Below are positions 24,893-32,927 of a DNA stretch of 64,000 bases, one piece after another. This stretch comes from Reyranella sp. Lineage in GTDB: Bacteria; Pseudomonadota; Alphaproteobacteria; Reyranellales; Reyranellaceae. The stretch covers positions 29,076 to 93,075 of the forward strand of contig NZ_SCUT01000039.1 in the NCBI RefSeq assembly GCF_004297265.1, given 5' to 3'. The notes below the pieces were generated by a model, which did not search any database, was not told where the DNA came from, and saw only the letters and a program-made list of their open reading frames with translations. The stretch's first letter is position 1. Every line of letters begins with the position of its first letter. The position numbers were made by a program, and so were the translations under genes.

Positions 24893-26533
24893 CTAGTTGC
24901 GTCCCTCGATCAGGCCGCGACAGACGACTTGGGCCTGGATCTCGGCCGCACCCTCGAAGATGTTGAGGATGCGCGCATCGCATAGCACGCGACTGGCGGG
25001 ATACTCCATCGCATAGCCATTGCCGCCGTGGATCTGGAGCGCATTGTCGGCGTTGCTCCAGGCGACGCGCGCAGCCAACAGCTTGGCCATGCCGGCCTCG
25101 ATGTCGCAACGGCGATCGGAGTCCTTCTCGCGCGCGGCGAAGTAGGTGAGCTGGCGGGCGATCATCGTCTCGACGGCCATCCAGGCGATCTTACCGGCAA
25201 CGCGCGGGAACGCATAAAGCGGCTTGGCGAACTGGATGCGTTCCTTCGCATAGCGCAGGCCGAGTTCGAGCGCGTTCTGTGCCACGCCGACGGCGCGCGC
25301 CGCGGTCTGGATGCGGGCGCTCTCGAAGGTCGCCATGAGCTGCTTGAAGCCCTGCCCCTCCTTCTCACCCAGCAGGTTCGCGGCCGGCACCTCGAAGCCG
25401 TCGAAACCGATCTCGAATTCCTTCATGCCGCGATAGCCCAGCACCCTGATCTCGCCGCCGCTCATGCCCTTAGCGGGAAACGGATCGGCGTCGGTGCCGC
25501 GCGGCTTCTCGGCGAGGAACATCGACAGGCCCTGGTAGCCGGGCTTCGAGGTATCGCTGCGTGCCAGCAGCGTCATGATGTCGGCGCGCGCGGCGTGGGT
25601 GATCCAGGTCTTGTTGCCGTTGATCCTGTAGGTGTCGCCCTCCAGCACGGCGCGCGTGCGCAGGCTCGCGAGATCGGAACCCGTGTTTGGCTCGGTAAAG
25701 ACCGCCGTCGGCAGGAGTTCGCCCGAAGCGATGCGCGAGAGGTATTTCTTCTTCTGTGCCTCGGTACCACCGGAACGGATCAGCTCGGCCGCGATCTCGG
25801 AGCGCGTGCCCAGTGAGCCGACGCCGATATAGCCGCGCGACAGCTCCTCGGTGACGACACACATGGCGAGCTTGCCCATGCCGAGCCCGCCCCACTCTTC
25901 GGGGACGGTCAGGCCGAACACGCCGAGGTCGGCCATCTGCTGCACCACCTGCAGCGGAATGAGTTCATCGCGCAGGTGCCAGCCATGGGCATGCGGCGCC
26001 ACTTCGGTATCGACGAAGCGGCGGAACTGGCGGCGCACCTCTTCGAGCGCCTCGTCGTCCAGGCCGAGTGCGCCGAAGCCACCGGTGTCGAGACCATCTG
26101 AAATCAGTTCGGCAATGCGGCCGCGCACGGCCGGCGTGTTGCCGGCGATCAGCTTCACGACGGAAGACGTGTCGAGCGCGGCGGCGTCGAGGCCGAAGTC
26201 GCCCGGGCGCACGATCTCGACTTGGCTGATGGCGATGCCGCCCCTGAGCTGCGCGAGATACTCGCCGTAGGCCGACTGGAGGATCAGACTTTCGAGTTCG
26301 CCCCCGGCCCCCGCTTCGGCCCAGCGCCGCATCTGGCGTAGCGCCGCGACATAGGTCGCGATCCAGGCATAGCCGTGCGCGGCGAACTGCTCACGCTCCA
26401 GCAGCTTTGGATCGACCTTGCCCTGCGGCGCGACGAGTGCGCGCACGGCTTCGCGGGCGGCCGTCTCGTGGCGCTCGGCCGCGCCCTCGGCCTCGGCGCA
26501 AAGCGTGAGAAGGTCGGGAAGGATCAGGGACAT
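24893..26533 (-). CDS. mcd: (2S)-methylsuccinyl-CoA dehydrogenase (Mcd)
   Basis: A 546-residue acyl-CoA dehydrogenase with a long N-terminal extension of about 150 residues, as in Mcd of the ethylmalonyl-CoA pathway, which oxidises (2S)-methylsuccinyl-CoA to mesaconyl-CoA with ETF as acceptor. The ACAD core shows FGLTVPEEWGGLGMGK, AVFTEPNTGSDLASLRTRA, NGNKTWITHAARAD and the C-terminal QIHGGNGYAMEYPASR. Its location next to ccr makes this assignment much stronger than a general acyl-CoA dehydrogenase call. It is 139 bases downstream of ccr on the same strand, with a composite palindromic repeat between. Confidence 0.9.
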   Translation of the reverse strand: MSLILPDLLTLCAEAEGAAERHETAAREAVRALVAPQGKVDPKLLEREQFAAHGYAWIATYVAALRQMRRWAEAGAGGELESLILQSAYGEYLAQLRGGIAISQVEIVRPGDFGLDAAALDTSSVVKLIAGNTPAVRGRIAELISDGLDTGGFGALGLDDEALEEVRRQFRRFVDTEVAPHAHGWHLRDELIPLQVVQQMADLGVFGLTVPEEWGGLGMGKLAMCVVTEELSRGYIGVGSLGTRSEIAAELIRSGGTEAQKKKYLSRIASGELLPTAVFTEPNTGSDLASLRTRAVLEGDTYRINGNKTWITHAARADIMTLLARSDTSKPGYQGLSMFLAEKPRGTDADPFPAKGMSGGEIRVLGYRGMKEFEIGFDGFEVPAANLLGEKEGQGFKQLMATFESARIQTAARAVGVAQNALELGLRYAKERIQFAKPLYAFPRVAGKIAWMAVETMIARQLTYFAAREKDSDRRCDIEAGMAKLLAARVAWSNADNALQIHGGNGYAMEYPASRVLCDARILNIFEGAAEIQAQVVCRGLIEGRN

Positions 26534-26571
26534 GGCAGACTCGTCATCTCCTCCACCGCAGACGGGAGAGG

Positions 26572-26666
26572 TGCCCCGGAGGGGCGGAGGGGGAAAGCAA
26601 CATGCCGGATTGGGGCTTTACCCCCTCCGGCCTTCGGCCACCTCCCCCGTGTGACGGGGGAGGTGG
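26572..26666. repeat. Composite intergenic palindromic repeat between ccr and mcd
   Basis: Three nested palindromes fill this gap: GCCCC-GGA-GGGGC (26573-26585); a longer pair with one bulge between 26585-26598 and 26615-26629 (CGGAGGGGG against CCCCCTCCG); and a perfect 13-bp stem with a 3-base loop at 26638-26666 (core CCTCCCCCG / CGGGGGAGG). It resembles the mobile C/G-rich palindromes scattered between genes in many alphaproteobacteria. It could attenuate ccr-mcd read-through or stabilise the ccr mRNA 3' end. Confidence 0.7.
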
Positions 26667-26672
26667 GAGTCC

Positions 26673-27962
26673 TCAGTCGTCCAGCGCGTCCTCGAGGGTG
26701 CGCAGGCCGGGGCGCTTGGCGGAGACCAGCACGGCCATGTTTCCGGGCTTGTGCTGGTTCTTCCACATCTTGGTGTGGGCCTTGGGAATGTCGGCCCATT
26801 CGAAGACTTCGCTCATGCACGGGTCGATGCGGCGCTCGATCACCAGCTGGTTGGCCTGGCTGGCCTGCAGCAGGTTGGCGAAGTGGCTGCCCTGGATGCG
26901 CTTCTGGCGCATCCAGACGAAACGCGCGTCCATGGTGAGATTGTAGCCGGTGGTGCCGGCGCAGAAGACCACCATGCCACCACGCTTCACGATGAAGCAG
27001 GAAACCGGGAAGGTCTGCTCGCCGGGATGCTCGAACACGAAGTCGACGTCATTGCCCTTGCCGGTATGTTCCCAGATCGCAGCGCCGAACTTGCGGCACT
27101 TCTTCATGTATTCCGCGTATCCTGCCTGATCGTCGACGTCGGGCAGCTGGCCCCAGCAGTCGAAGTCGTTGCGGTTGATGACGCCGCGCGCGCCGAGCGA
27201 CATCACGAAATCCTTCTTCGACGGGTCGGAGATCACGCCGATCGCGTTGGCGCCCGCCGTGGCGATGAGCTGGATCGCCATCGAGCCGAGGCCGCCCGCC
27301 GCGCCCCACACCAGCACGTTGTGGCCGGGGCGCAGGATGTGCGGGCGGTGGCCGAACAGCATGCGATAGGCGGTGGCGAGCGTCAGCGTATAGGACGCGC
27401 TCTCTTCCCAGGTAAGATGCTGCGGGCGCTTCATGAGCTGGCGCGCCTGCACCTTGCAGAACTGGGCGAACGAGCCGTCCGGCGTCTCGTAGCCCCAGAT
27501 GCGCTGGCTGGTGGAGAACATCGGGTCGCCGCCGTTGCACTCCTCGTCGTCGCCATCGTCCTGGTTGCAGTGGATGACGACCTCGTCACCGACCTTCCAG
27601 CGCTTCACCTTGGCGCCGACAGCCCAGACGATGCCCGAGGCATCGGAACCGGCAATATGGAAGGGCTGCTTGTGCACGTCGAACGGCGAGATCGGCAGGC
27701 CGAGCCCCGCCCACACGCCGTTGTAGTTCACGCCGGCGGCCATCACGAGGACCAGCACCTCATCCTCGCCGATCGTGTGGGTCGGCACGACCTCGAGCTG
27801 CATGGACTGTTCGGGCGGCCCGTGGCGGTCACGCCGGATGACCCAGGCGTACATGTTCTTCGGCACATGTCCGAGCGGCGGAATTTCACCGACCTCGTAA
27901 AGATCCTTCTTCGGCTGGTTGGCCGTGGGATGGGGGCGAGCCGCGAAAGCGACGACGGACAT
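26673..27962 (-). CDS. ccr: Crotonyl-CoA carboxylase/reductase
   Basis: Reductively carboxylates crotonyl-CoA to (2S)-ethylmalonyl-CoA with NADPH and CO2, the defining step of the ethylmalonyl-CoA pathway for acetyl-CoA assimilation without isocitrate lyase. The 429 residues match the family closely from KKDLYEVGEIPPLGHVP at the N-terminus, through AAGVNYNGVWAGLG, CNQDDGDDEECNGGDPMF, GYETPDGSFAQF, VWGAAGGLGSMAIQL (cofactor loop) and FEHPGEQTFPVS, to KNQHKPGNMAVLV. A strong AGGAGGA ribosome site precedes the ATG at 27962. It is divergent from the LLM oxidoreductase. Confidence 0.97.
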   Translation of the reverse strand: MSVVAFAARPHPTANQPKKDLYEVGEIPPLGHVPKNMYAWVIRRDRHGPPEQSMQLEVVPTHTIGEDEVLVLVMAAGVNYNGVWAGLGLPISPFDVHKQPFHIAGSDASGIVWAVGAKVKRWKVGDEVVIHCNQDDGDDEECNGGDPMFSTSQRIWGYETPDGSFAQFCKVQARQLMKRPQHLTWEESASYTLTLATAYRMLFGHRPHILRPGHNVLVWGAAGGLGSMAIQLIATAGANAIGVISDPSKKDFVMSLGARGVINRNDFDCWGQLPDVDDQAGYAEYMKKCRKFGAAIWEHTGKGNDVDFVFEHPGEQTFPVSCFIVKRGGMVVFCAGTTGYNLTMDARFVWMRQKRIQGSHFANLLQASQANQLVIERRIDPCMSEVFEWADIPKAHTKMWKNQHKPGNMAVLVSAKRPGLRTLEDALDD

Positions 27963-28075
27963 GGCAAATCCTCCTGCGTTGCGGCGAAACTATTGCTGCA
28001 TTCGCGAGAGTGCAACGCACAAATACGATTCGGAACGGTTGGCACAGGGGAAAAACAACAAAATTACCCACGCCC

Positions 28076-28090
28076 TGCGGAAATTCCGCA
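28076..28090. promoter_or_regulatory. Perfect 15-base palindrome between ccr and the LLM gene
   Basis: TGCGGAA and TTCCGCA around a central A form a perfect palindrome in the 209-base divergent region, 114 bases from the ccr start and 82 bases from the LLM gene start. This has the form of a dimeric repressor site. The regulator is unknown and no regulator gene is adjacent. The rest of the gap is AT-richer, with an A-rich tract at 28050-28064, and has no gene. Confidence 0.5.
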
Positions 28091-28171
28091 TTGCCGGCAA
28101 CCACAAGTCGCGGCAGGCTTGTGAAGTAAACGGTCGTTTACCAAGCAGCTCGAGTTTAGGGAGAGCGCACC

Positions 28172-29446
28172 ATGAAACTCATGTGGTTTCACCTGATGCC
28201 CTACACGGAGCTTCCGGAGGACTTCAACCGGAAGCACCCCTCGGTCTGGGTCGACATCCACTCATCGTTGTTCGATCCCCGGCGCGCGCACCACATGTAC
28301 AACGACTTCATGGACGAGCTCGAATACGCGGCCGAGCTCGGCTACGACGCGATCTGCGTCAACGAGCATCATTCCAACGGCTATGGGCTGATGCCCTCGC
28401 CCAACCTGATCGCCTCCTCGCTGGCGCGCCGCACGACCGACACCGCGCTCTGCGTCATGGGCAATTCGCTCGCCCTCTACAATCCGCCGACGAGGGTCGC
28501 CGAAGAGTTCGCAATGATCGACTGCATCTCGGGCGGGCGGCTGATCGCGGGCTTCCCGGTCGGCTCGCCGATGGATACCTGCTACGCCTATGGCCAGAAC
28601 CCGAGCCTTCTGCGCGAGCGCTATCTCGAGGCGCATGACCTCGTGAAGCGGGCCTGGACCGAAAAGGACACGTTCGCTTTCAACGGTCGCTACAACCAGC
28701 AGCGCTACGTCAACATCTGGCCGCGCCCCATCCAGGACGATCCGCACCCGCCAATCTGGATTCCCGGCGGCGGCTCGGTCGAGACGTGGCGGTGGTGTGC
28801 GGAAATGGACTACGTTTACTGCTACCTCTCGTACTACGGCTACAAGGCCGGGCTCTCGACAATGCAGGGCTTCTGGAACGAGATGGAGAAGCTAGGCAAG
28901 GACCGCAATCCCTACCGCGCGGGCTTCCTGCAGTTCGTCGGCGTCGCCGAGAGCCGCCAGCAGGCGCTCGACCTCTATACGGAGCCCGCCGAGTATTTTT
29001 ACGGCCGCTGCCTGCATGTCGATGCGCGCTTCGCGACGCCGCCCGGCTACACGACCGAGGCGACGCAGCGCGCCGGCATCCAGAGCATGGTTAGCAAGGC
29101 GGCCAACACGGCGAGCTATTCCAGCAAGCTCAGCATGAAGGCCACCAACATGAAGGACATCGTGGACGGCGGCTACGTCATCATCGGCTCGCCCGACGAG
29201 GTGGTCGAACAGATCCGCCACATCGCCACCAGCCTCAACGTCGGCCATCTCATGCTGTTGCTGCAGTACGGCAACATGAGCAAGGACACCACCAAGTACA
29301 ATTCGCGGCTGTTCGCCGAGAAGGTGATGCCGAAGGTCAAGGACCTGTTCGGCGAGTGGGAAGACAAATGGTGGCCCAAGCCGATGGCAAAGGGCCAACG
29401 CGCCGCCGTTCCCGCCTTCCGCCCGCAGACCGTCGCCGCGGAATAG
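28172..29446 (+). CDS. LLM class flavin-dependent oxidoreductase
   Basis: A 424-residue luciferase-like monooxygenase (bacterial luciferase/F420-type TIM barrel) that would oxygenate a small organic substrate with reduced FMN or F420. Features are VNEHHSNGYGLMPSPN near 66-81, a region that binds flavin in relatives, GGRLIAGFPVGSP near 125-137, PIWIPGGGS near 190 and GSPDEVVEQIRH near 333. A GGGAG ribosome site precedes the ATG. The next gene, an alpha/beta hydrolase, follows after 4 bases. This LLM/hydrolase pairing recurs at 57.4-59.5 kb. Confidence 0.9.
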   Translation: MKLMWFHLMPYTELPEDFNRKHPSVWVDIHSSLFDPRRAHHMYNDFMDELEYAAELGYDAICVNEHHSNGYGLMPSPNLIASSLARRTTDTALCVMGNSLALYNPPTRVAEEFAMIDCISGGRLIAGFPVGSPMDTCYAYGQNPSLLRERYLEAHDLVKRAWTEKDTFAFNGRYNQQRYVNIWPRPIQDDPHPPIWIPGGGSVETWRWCAEMDYVYCYLSYYGYKAGLSTMQGFWNEMEKLGKDRNPYRAGFLQFVGVAESRQQALDLYTEPAEYFYGRCLHVDARFATPPGYTTEATQRAGIQSMVSKAANTASYSSKLSMKATNMKDIVDGGYVIIGSPDEVVEQIRHIATSLNVGHLMLLLQYGNMSKDTTKYNSRLFAEKVMPKVKDLFGEWEDKWWPKPMAKGQRAAVPAFRPQTVAAE

Positions 29447-29450
29447 CGCC

Positions 29451-30242
29451 ATGTCCGCACACGCCACCACGACGATCGACGTCAACGGCCATTCCTGCCG
29501 CGTCTGGACCAAGGGCACCGGCCCCAGGCTAGGCTTCCTGGCCGGCCTCGGCGGCCTGCCGCGCTGGCTGCCGTTCCTCGACAGGCTCGCCGAGACCCGG
29601 ACGGTCGTCGCGCCGTCCCTGCCCGGCTATCCCGGTGCCACCGGTCATGCCGAACTCGACACGCATCTCGACTGGGTGCTGGCCGTGCGCCAGATCGTAG
29701 ACAAGGCAGGTCTGGCCGGGGCCGACTTGGTCGGCGCCTCGGTCGGCGGCGCGTTCGCGGCAGAAATGGCGGCGATCTTCCCCGGCCATGTCGGCAAGCT
29801 GGTCCTGATCGCCCCCTTCGGCCTGTTCGACGACAAGGAACCTGCCGCCGATCCCTGGGCGCAGCGCAAGGACGTGCTGCCCGGCCTGATGTGCGCCGAG
29901 CCGGCCAACTGGAACGAGCTGGTCGCCGCGCCCGAAGGCGCCAATCCGGTGGAATGGCCGATCGAGATGACCCGGGCGTCCGAAGCCGCCGCCCGGGCCT
30001 TCTGGCCGCTCGGCAACACGCGCCTGGAAAAGCGGCTGGGGCTGATCACGGCGCCGACGCTGATCCTGTGGGGCGACCGGGACCGCGTGCTTCCGCCCAG
30101 CTATGCCGGCAAGTTCGCCCAGGGAATCAACAAGGGGATTAACGGCGTGACGCGGGTGGAAACCGTCCCCAACGCCGGTCATCTGGCCTATCTCGATCAG
30201 CCCGAGGCCGTCGCGAAGGCCGTGTTGGCCCATTTTGCCTGA
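29451..30242 (+). CDS. Alpha/beta hydrolase, partner of the LLM oxidoreductase
   Basis: A 263-residue alpha/beta-fold hydrolase. The nucleophile elbow is GASVGGAFA, giving Ser near residue 97; the acid is likely Asp in LWGDRDRVLP near 205 and the base His in NAGHLAYLDQ near 246. It is 4 bases after the LLM gene, so the two proteins are made together; the hydrolase may act on the monooxygenase product (ester, lactone or carbamate cleavage). Substrate unknown. Confidence 0.85.
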   Translation: MSAHATTTIDVNGHSCRVWTKGTGPRLGFLAGLGGLPRWLPFLDRLAETRTVVAPSLPGYPGATGHAELDTHLDWVLAVRQIVDKAGLAGADLVGASVGGAFAAEMAAIFPGHVGKLVLIAPFGLFDDKEPAADPWAQRKDVLPGLMCAEPANWNELVAAPEGANPVEWPIEMTRASEAAARAFWPLGNTRLEKRLGLITAPTLILWGDRDRVLPPSYAGKFAQGINKGINGVTRVETVPNAGHLAYLDQPEAVAKAVLAHFA

Positions 30243-30324
30243 AAGCCTCACGCCCTTGGTGGTTGCTTCGCCGGTTCGGATCGCTATTGTCCGGCGCGTT
30301 AGGGGTTTTGCGAGGTACACGGCA

Positions 30325-30924
30325 ATGACGATCCGTTCGATGAAGATGACCGCAGGCGCTTCCCTGTTCGCGGCGGTCCTGGCGATCGGCGCGAGCCTGC
30401 CCGAACGGCAGGCATCGGCCCAGGTGAGGCCGGTACCGCGCGAAGGCGTGGCCTTCAACAACGTGGTCACCCAGCGGGTCAAGATCGAGTCCGCCGACCC
30501 GGAGAGCCGCACGGTGGCCTTCACCATGCCGAACGGGCAGCTCGAGATCCTCCCGGTCGCCGACAGCGTCAAGAACCTGGATGCGATCGACGACGGGTCG
30601 ATGGCCGACGTCACCTACTCCGAGGTGGTGACCATGCTGAACCTGCGCCAGAAGGGCCCGGGCGCCCAGCTCGCCCGCAAGGACCAGATGGGTCAGACGG
30701 CGAACCAGACCGACGTCGAGGCCGGCCGCTTCACCCTCACGGTCGTCGGAGTAGACCTCGCCAAGAACATGGTCTCGGTGATCGACGGCCGCGGCGGCCC
30801 GGTCCGCACCTATACGGCCAACTCGATCGCCAAGCAGGACATGCTGAAGAAGATCAAGGTCGGCGACGTCGTGATCGGCATGACGACGCCGCTGACGATC
30901 ACCGCCATCTCGCCGGCGCGCTGA
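30325..30924 (+). CDS. Exported hypothetical protein
   Basis: A 199-residue protein with a Sec signal peptide (MTIRSMKMTAGASLFAAVLA, cleavage near ASAQ at about residue 33). The mature domain is beta-rich and reads like an OB- or copper-binding-type small periplasmic protein (VESADPESRTVAF-like strands), but no family is recognised. The start at 30325 has GAGGT 8 bases upstream; the longer frame overlaps the hydrolase. A strong terminator follows the stop. Confidence 0.65.
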   Translation: MTIRSMKMTAGASLFAAVLAIGASLPERQASAQVRPVPREGVAFNNVVTQRVKIESADPESRTVAFTMPNGQLEILPVADSVKNLDAIDDGSMADVTYSEVVTMLNLRQKGPGAQLARKDQMGQTANQTDVEAGRFTLTVVGVDLAKNMVSVIDGRGGPVRTYTANSIAKQDMLKKIKVGDVVIGMTTPLTITAISPAR

Positions 30925-30945
30925 AGCGCTCCTCGCTGAAGGTCG

Positions 30946-30976
30946 AACGGCCGGCATCCGCCGGCCGTTTTCTTTT
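30946..30976 (+). terminator. Rho-independent terminator
   Basis: ACGGCCGG (30947-30954) pairs with CCGGCCGT (30961-30968), with a further C-G pair at the loop, followed by the T-rich run TTTTCTTTT (30968-30976). It ends the transcript of the exported protein gene. Confidence 0.8.
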
Positions 30977-30982
30977 GGGATT

Positions 30983-31264
30983 TCAGCGAACGTTGACGTC
31001 GTTCCAGAAGCCGATCCAGTGATCCACCGGCTGCATGCGCGCCTGAGGCGCTTCATAGGACCACGCAGCGCGTGGGCTTCGCGTCTCCCCCGCCACGACG
31101 TCATAGAACTGAACGCCGTGCGGACATTGCAGGTCGCTGCCCGTCCTGGGCGTCTGCTTCAGCAAGTCCATGCGCACCGCGTCACGCGGAAAGTAGTGAT
31201 AGCCATCGACTTCGAGCGTGCGGTCGCTCTCGGCGATCACCTTGCCTTGCCACACTGCCTTCAT
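30983..31264 (-). CDS. DUF427 domain protein
   Basis: A 93-residue single-domain DUF427 protein. Typical pieces are VWQGKVIAESDRTLEVDG, YYHYFP-like YHYFPRDAV, and WSYEAP near the C-terminus. DUF427 folds as a small beta-tent; its biochemical role is unknown. It lies 16 bases after DUF899 at the end of the arsR-SRPBCC-DUF899-DUF427 run. Confidence 0.85.
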   Translation of the reverse strand: MKAVWQGKVIAESDRTLEVDGYHYFPRDAVRMDLLKQTPRTGSDLQCPHGVQFYDVVAGETRSPRAAWSYEAPQARMQPVDHWIGFWNDVNVR

Positions 31265-31280
31265 GGCTACCTTGCCTTTC

Positions 31281-31973
31281 TCAATACTGGTCGTGGCGCT
31301 TCACCCAGCTCATCGTGAAGGGAAGCCCCGACTCGTCTCGGCCCTTCGACGTCAGATCCAGCAGATGGTAAGCGCCGTTCAGCATGTCAACGCCGCGGGC
31401 GTAGGTCGAATAGGTGTGATAGATCGAGCCGTCATCGTCGCGGCGGAAGGCGCTGAAACCAGGCATTTCTCCCGGGCCGACCTTCATCGTCCCGAAATTG
31501 TAGTCCATCCCGTCTTCGCCGGGCCGCGAGCTCACCCGGTAGTCGAAGTTGAAGTCGCTCTCGCCCGACGATACCCAGCGAAAGGTCCAGCCCATCCGCC
31601 GGCGATAGGCGTCGAGCTTGGCCAGCGGTGCACGTGAGACGGCGACCAGCGCCGTGTCGCGATGGGCGAGATGCACGTCGATGCCGTTGAAGTTGTCGGC
31701 CCAGAAGGAGCAGCTCTTGCAGGCCTCGCTCCAGTCCGGGCCGAACATGAGATGATAGACCAGGAGCTGGCTGCGGTCGCCGAACAGATCGGCCAGCGCG
31801 ACACGTCCCTCCGGCGCCCCGAAGGCATAGTCCTTCTCGAGCTTCTCCCAGGGCAGCGCGCGGCGCTGGCGAGACAGCTCGTCCCGCAACCGGGTGAATT
31901 CCTTTTCCTTCGCGAGGAAGTCGCGGCTGGCAGCGAGCCACTCCTCGTGGGAGACAACGGGATGAGCGGTCAT
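31281..31973 (-). CDS. DUF899 family thioredoxin-like protein
   Basis: A 230-residue DUF899 protein. Signatures are LLVYHLMFGPDW, CKSCSFWADNFNG with a CxxC pair near residue 86-89, and WVSSGESDFNFDY. The fold is thioredoxin/peroxiredoxin-like but the biochemical role is unknown. The ATG at 31973 overlaps the stop of the SRPBCC gene as ATGA; the upstream in-frame extension is not family-like. It frequently occurs with ArsR and SRPBCC genes. Confidence 0.87.
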   Translation of the reverse strand: MTAHPVVSHEEWLAASRDFLAKEKEFTRLRDELSRQRRALPWEKLEKDYAFGAPEGRVALADLFGDRSQLLVYHLMFGPDWSEACKSCSFWADNFNGIDVHLAHRDTALVAVSRAPLAKLDAYRRRMGWTFRWVSSGESDFNFDYRVSSRPGEDGMDYNFGTMKVGPGEMPGFSAFRRDDDGSIYHTYSTYARGVDMLNGAYHLLDLTSKGRDESGLPFTMSWVKRHDQY

Positions 31974-32434
31974 GCCGTCCTCCCGAGAAAGGCGGCGAGC
32001 TTGTCGAAGCTGCCGACCCAGCCCTCCTGGTGGCAAGCGAAGTCTTCGGCATCCGCAAACGGACCGTGGATCAGGGTGAGTTCCGTGCGATCGCCCAGGG
32101 CGCGCAACTCGACCCTCACCGTCGTCTCATGGCCGCGCGTGCGCGCGAAGTCACCATCGGCATGGTGCGCCCAGGTGAAGACCAGCCGCTCGGGCCGGGC
32201 GACCTCGAGATAGACGCCCGACGAGGCAAAGACGCCGCGGTCGTTGCGTCCATCGATACGCCAGGCGCCGCCGCGCCTCGCGTCGACCTCGCACAGCGTG
32301 ATCTCCACGCCGGGCGGGCACATCCACCGGACGAACTGGTCGCGGTTCACCCAGGCGTCGAACACCCTTTCGCGCGGGGCGTCGAAGATCCGGCTGAGGT
32401 GCAGGGTGCTGTTATCGAGTCTTGCGTCGGGCAT
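31970..32434 (-). CDS. SRPBCC (AHSA1-like) domain protein
   Basis: A 154-residue SRPBCC/AHSA1 protein with a hydrophobic ligand pocket. Typical motifs are LHLSRIFDAPRERVFDAW near 11-28 and LVFTWAH near 84, with the C-terminal helix EGWVGSFDKLAAFL. It overlaps the end of the ArsR gene by 23 bases and the next gene by 4. ArsR-SRPBCC pairs are widespread and their ligand is generally unknown. Confidence 0.88.
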   Translation of the reverse strand: MPDARLDNSTLHLSRIFDAPRERVFDAWVNRDQFVRWMCPPGVEITLCEVDARRGGAWRIDGRNDRGVFASSGVYLEVARPERLVFTWAHHADGDFARTRGHETTVRVELRALGDRTELTLIHGPFADAEDFACHQEGWVGSFDKLAAFLGRTA

Positions 32435-32777
32435 CTGACTTTCCTTTCGTCGGCTTGGGATCGGTTTCGGTACTTTTCAGGAACGCATCGAGCCGGTCGA
32501 AGCTCGCCTCCCAGAACTTGCGGTAGTGATCGATCCAGTCAGCCGCCGAGCGCAGCCCCTCGCCGCGCAGCTCGCAGCGGCGCCACTGTCCCTCGGTGTG
32601 GCGCTCGATCAAGCCAGCCTCCGTCAGCACCTTGAGATGGCGCGACACGGCGGGCAGCGACATGTCGAACGGCTCGGCCAGCTCGCCGACAGTGGCGCCG
32701 CCGCTGGCAAGCTGCGCGAGGATGGCGCGTCGCGTCGGATCCGCGAGGGCCGAGAAGGTCTGGGAGAGAGCATCCAT
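32412..32777 (-). CDS. ArsR/SmtB family transcriptional regulator
   Basis: A 121-residue winged helix repressor. The opening SQTFSALADPTRRAILAQL and the recognition helix MSLPAVSRHLKVLTEAGLIER (core SLPAVSRHLKVL, about 39-50) are canonical. No cysteine metal-binding motif (CxC) is present, so it is not an arsenic sensor of the classic kind; it belongs with the AHSA1-linked ArsR group. An operator-like palindrome abuts the start codon, implying autoregulation of the four-gene run. Confidence 0.92.
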   Translation of the reverse strand: MDALSQTFSALADPTRRAILAQLASGGATVGELAEPFDMSLPAVSRHLKVLTEAGLIERHTEGQWRRCELRGEGLRSAADWIDHYRKFWEASFDRLDAFLKSTETDPKPTKGKSDARRKTR

Positions 32778-32798
32778 ATTTAACCAATATGTTAAATA
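32777..32798. promoter_or_regulatory. ArsR-type operator at the arsR start
   Basis: TATTTAAC (32777-32784) and GTTAAATA (32791-32798) form a perfect 8-base inverted repeat with a 6-base spacer, in a markedly AT-rich patch immediately upstream of the arsR ATG. Size and position fit the self-operator of an ArsR dimer. Confidence 0.7.
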
Positions 32799-32927
32799 CG
32801 GAAGTTCGTCAATCCATTACCTGACGCGTCGTCGCCCGATGAAATTCCTGCGCGCATGATCTCGGACTGGTTTGCAGCCGACCGCGCCGGCCCGTAAGAA
32901 AGCGCGCCCTACAGGGAGCTTGTGCGT

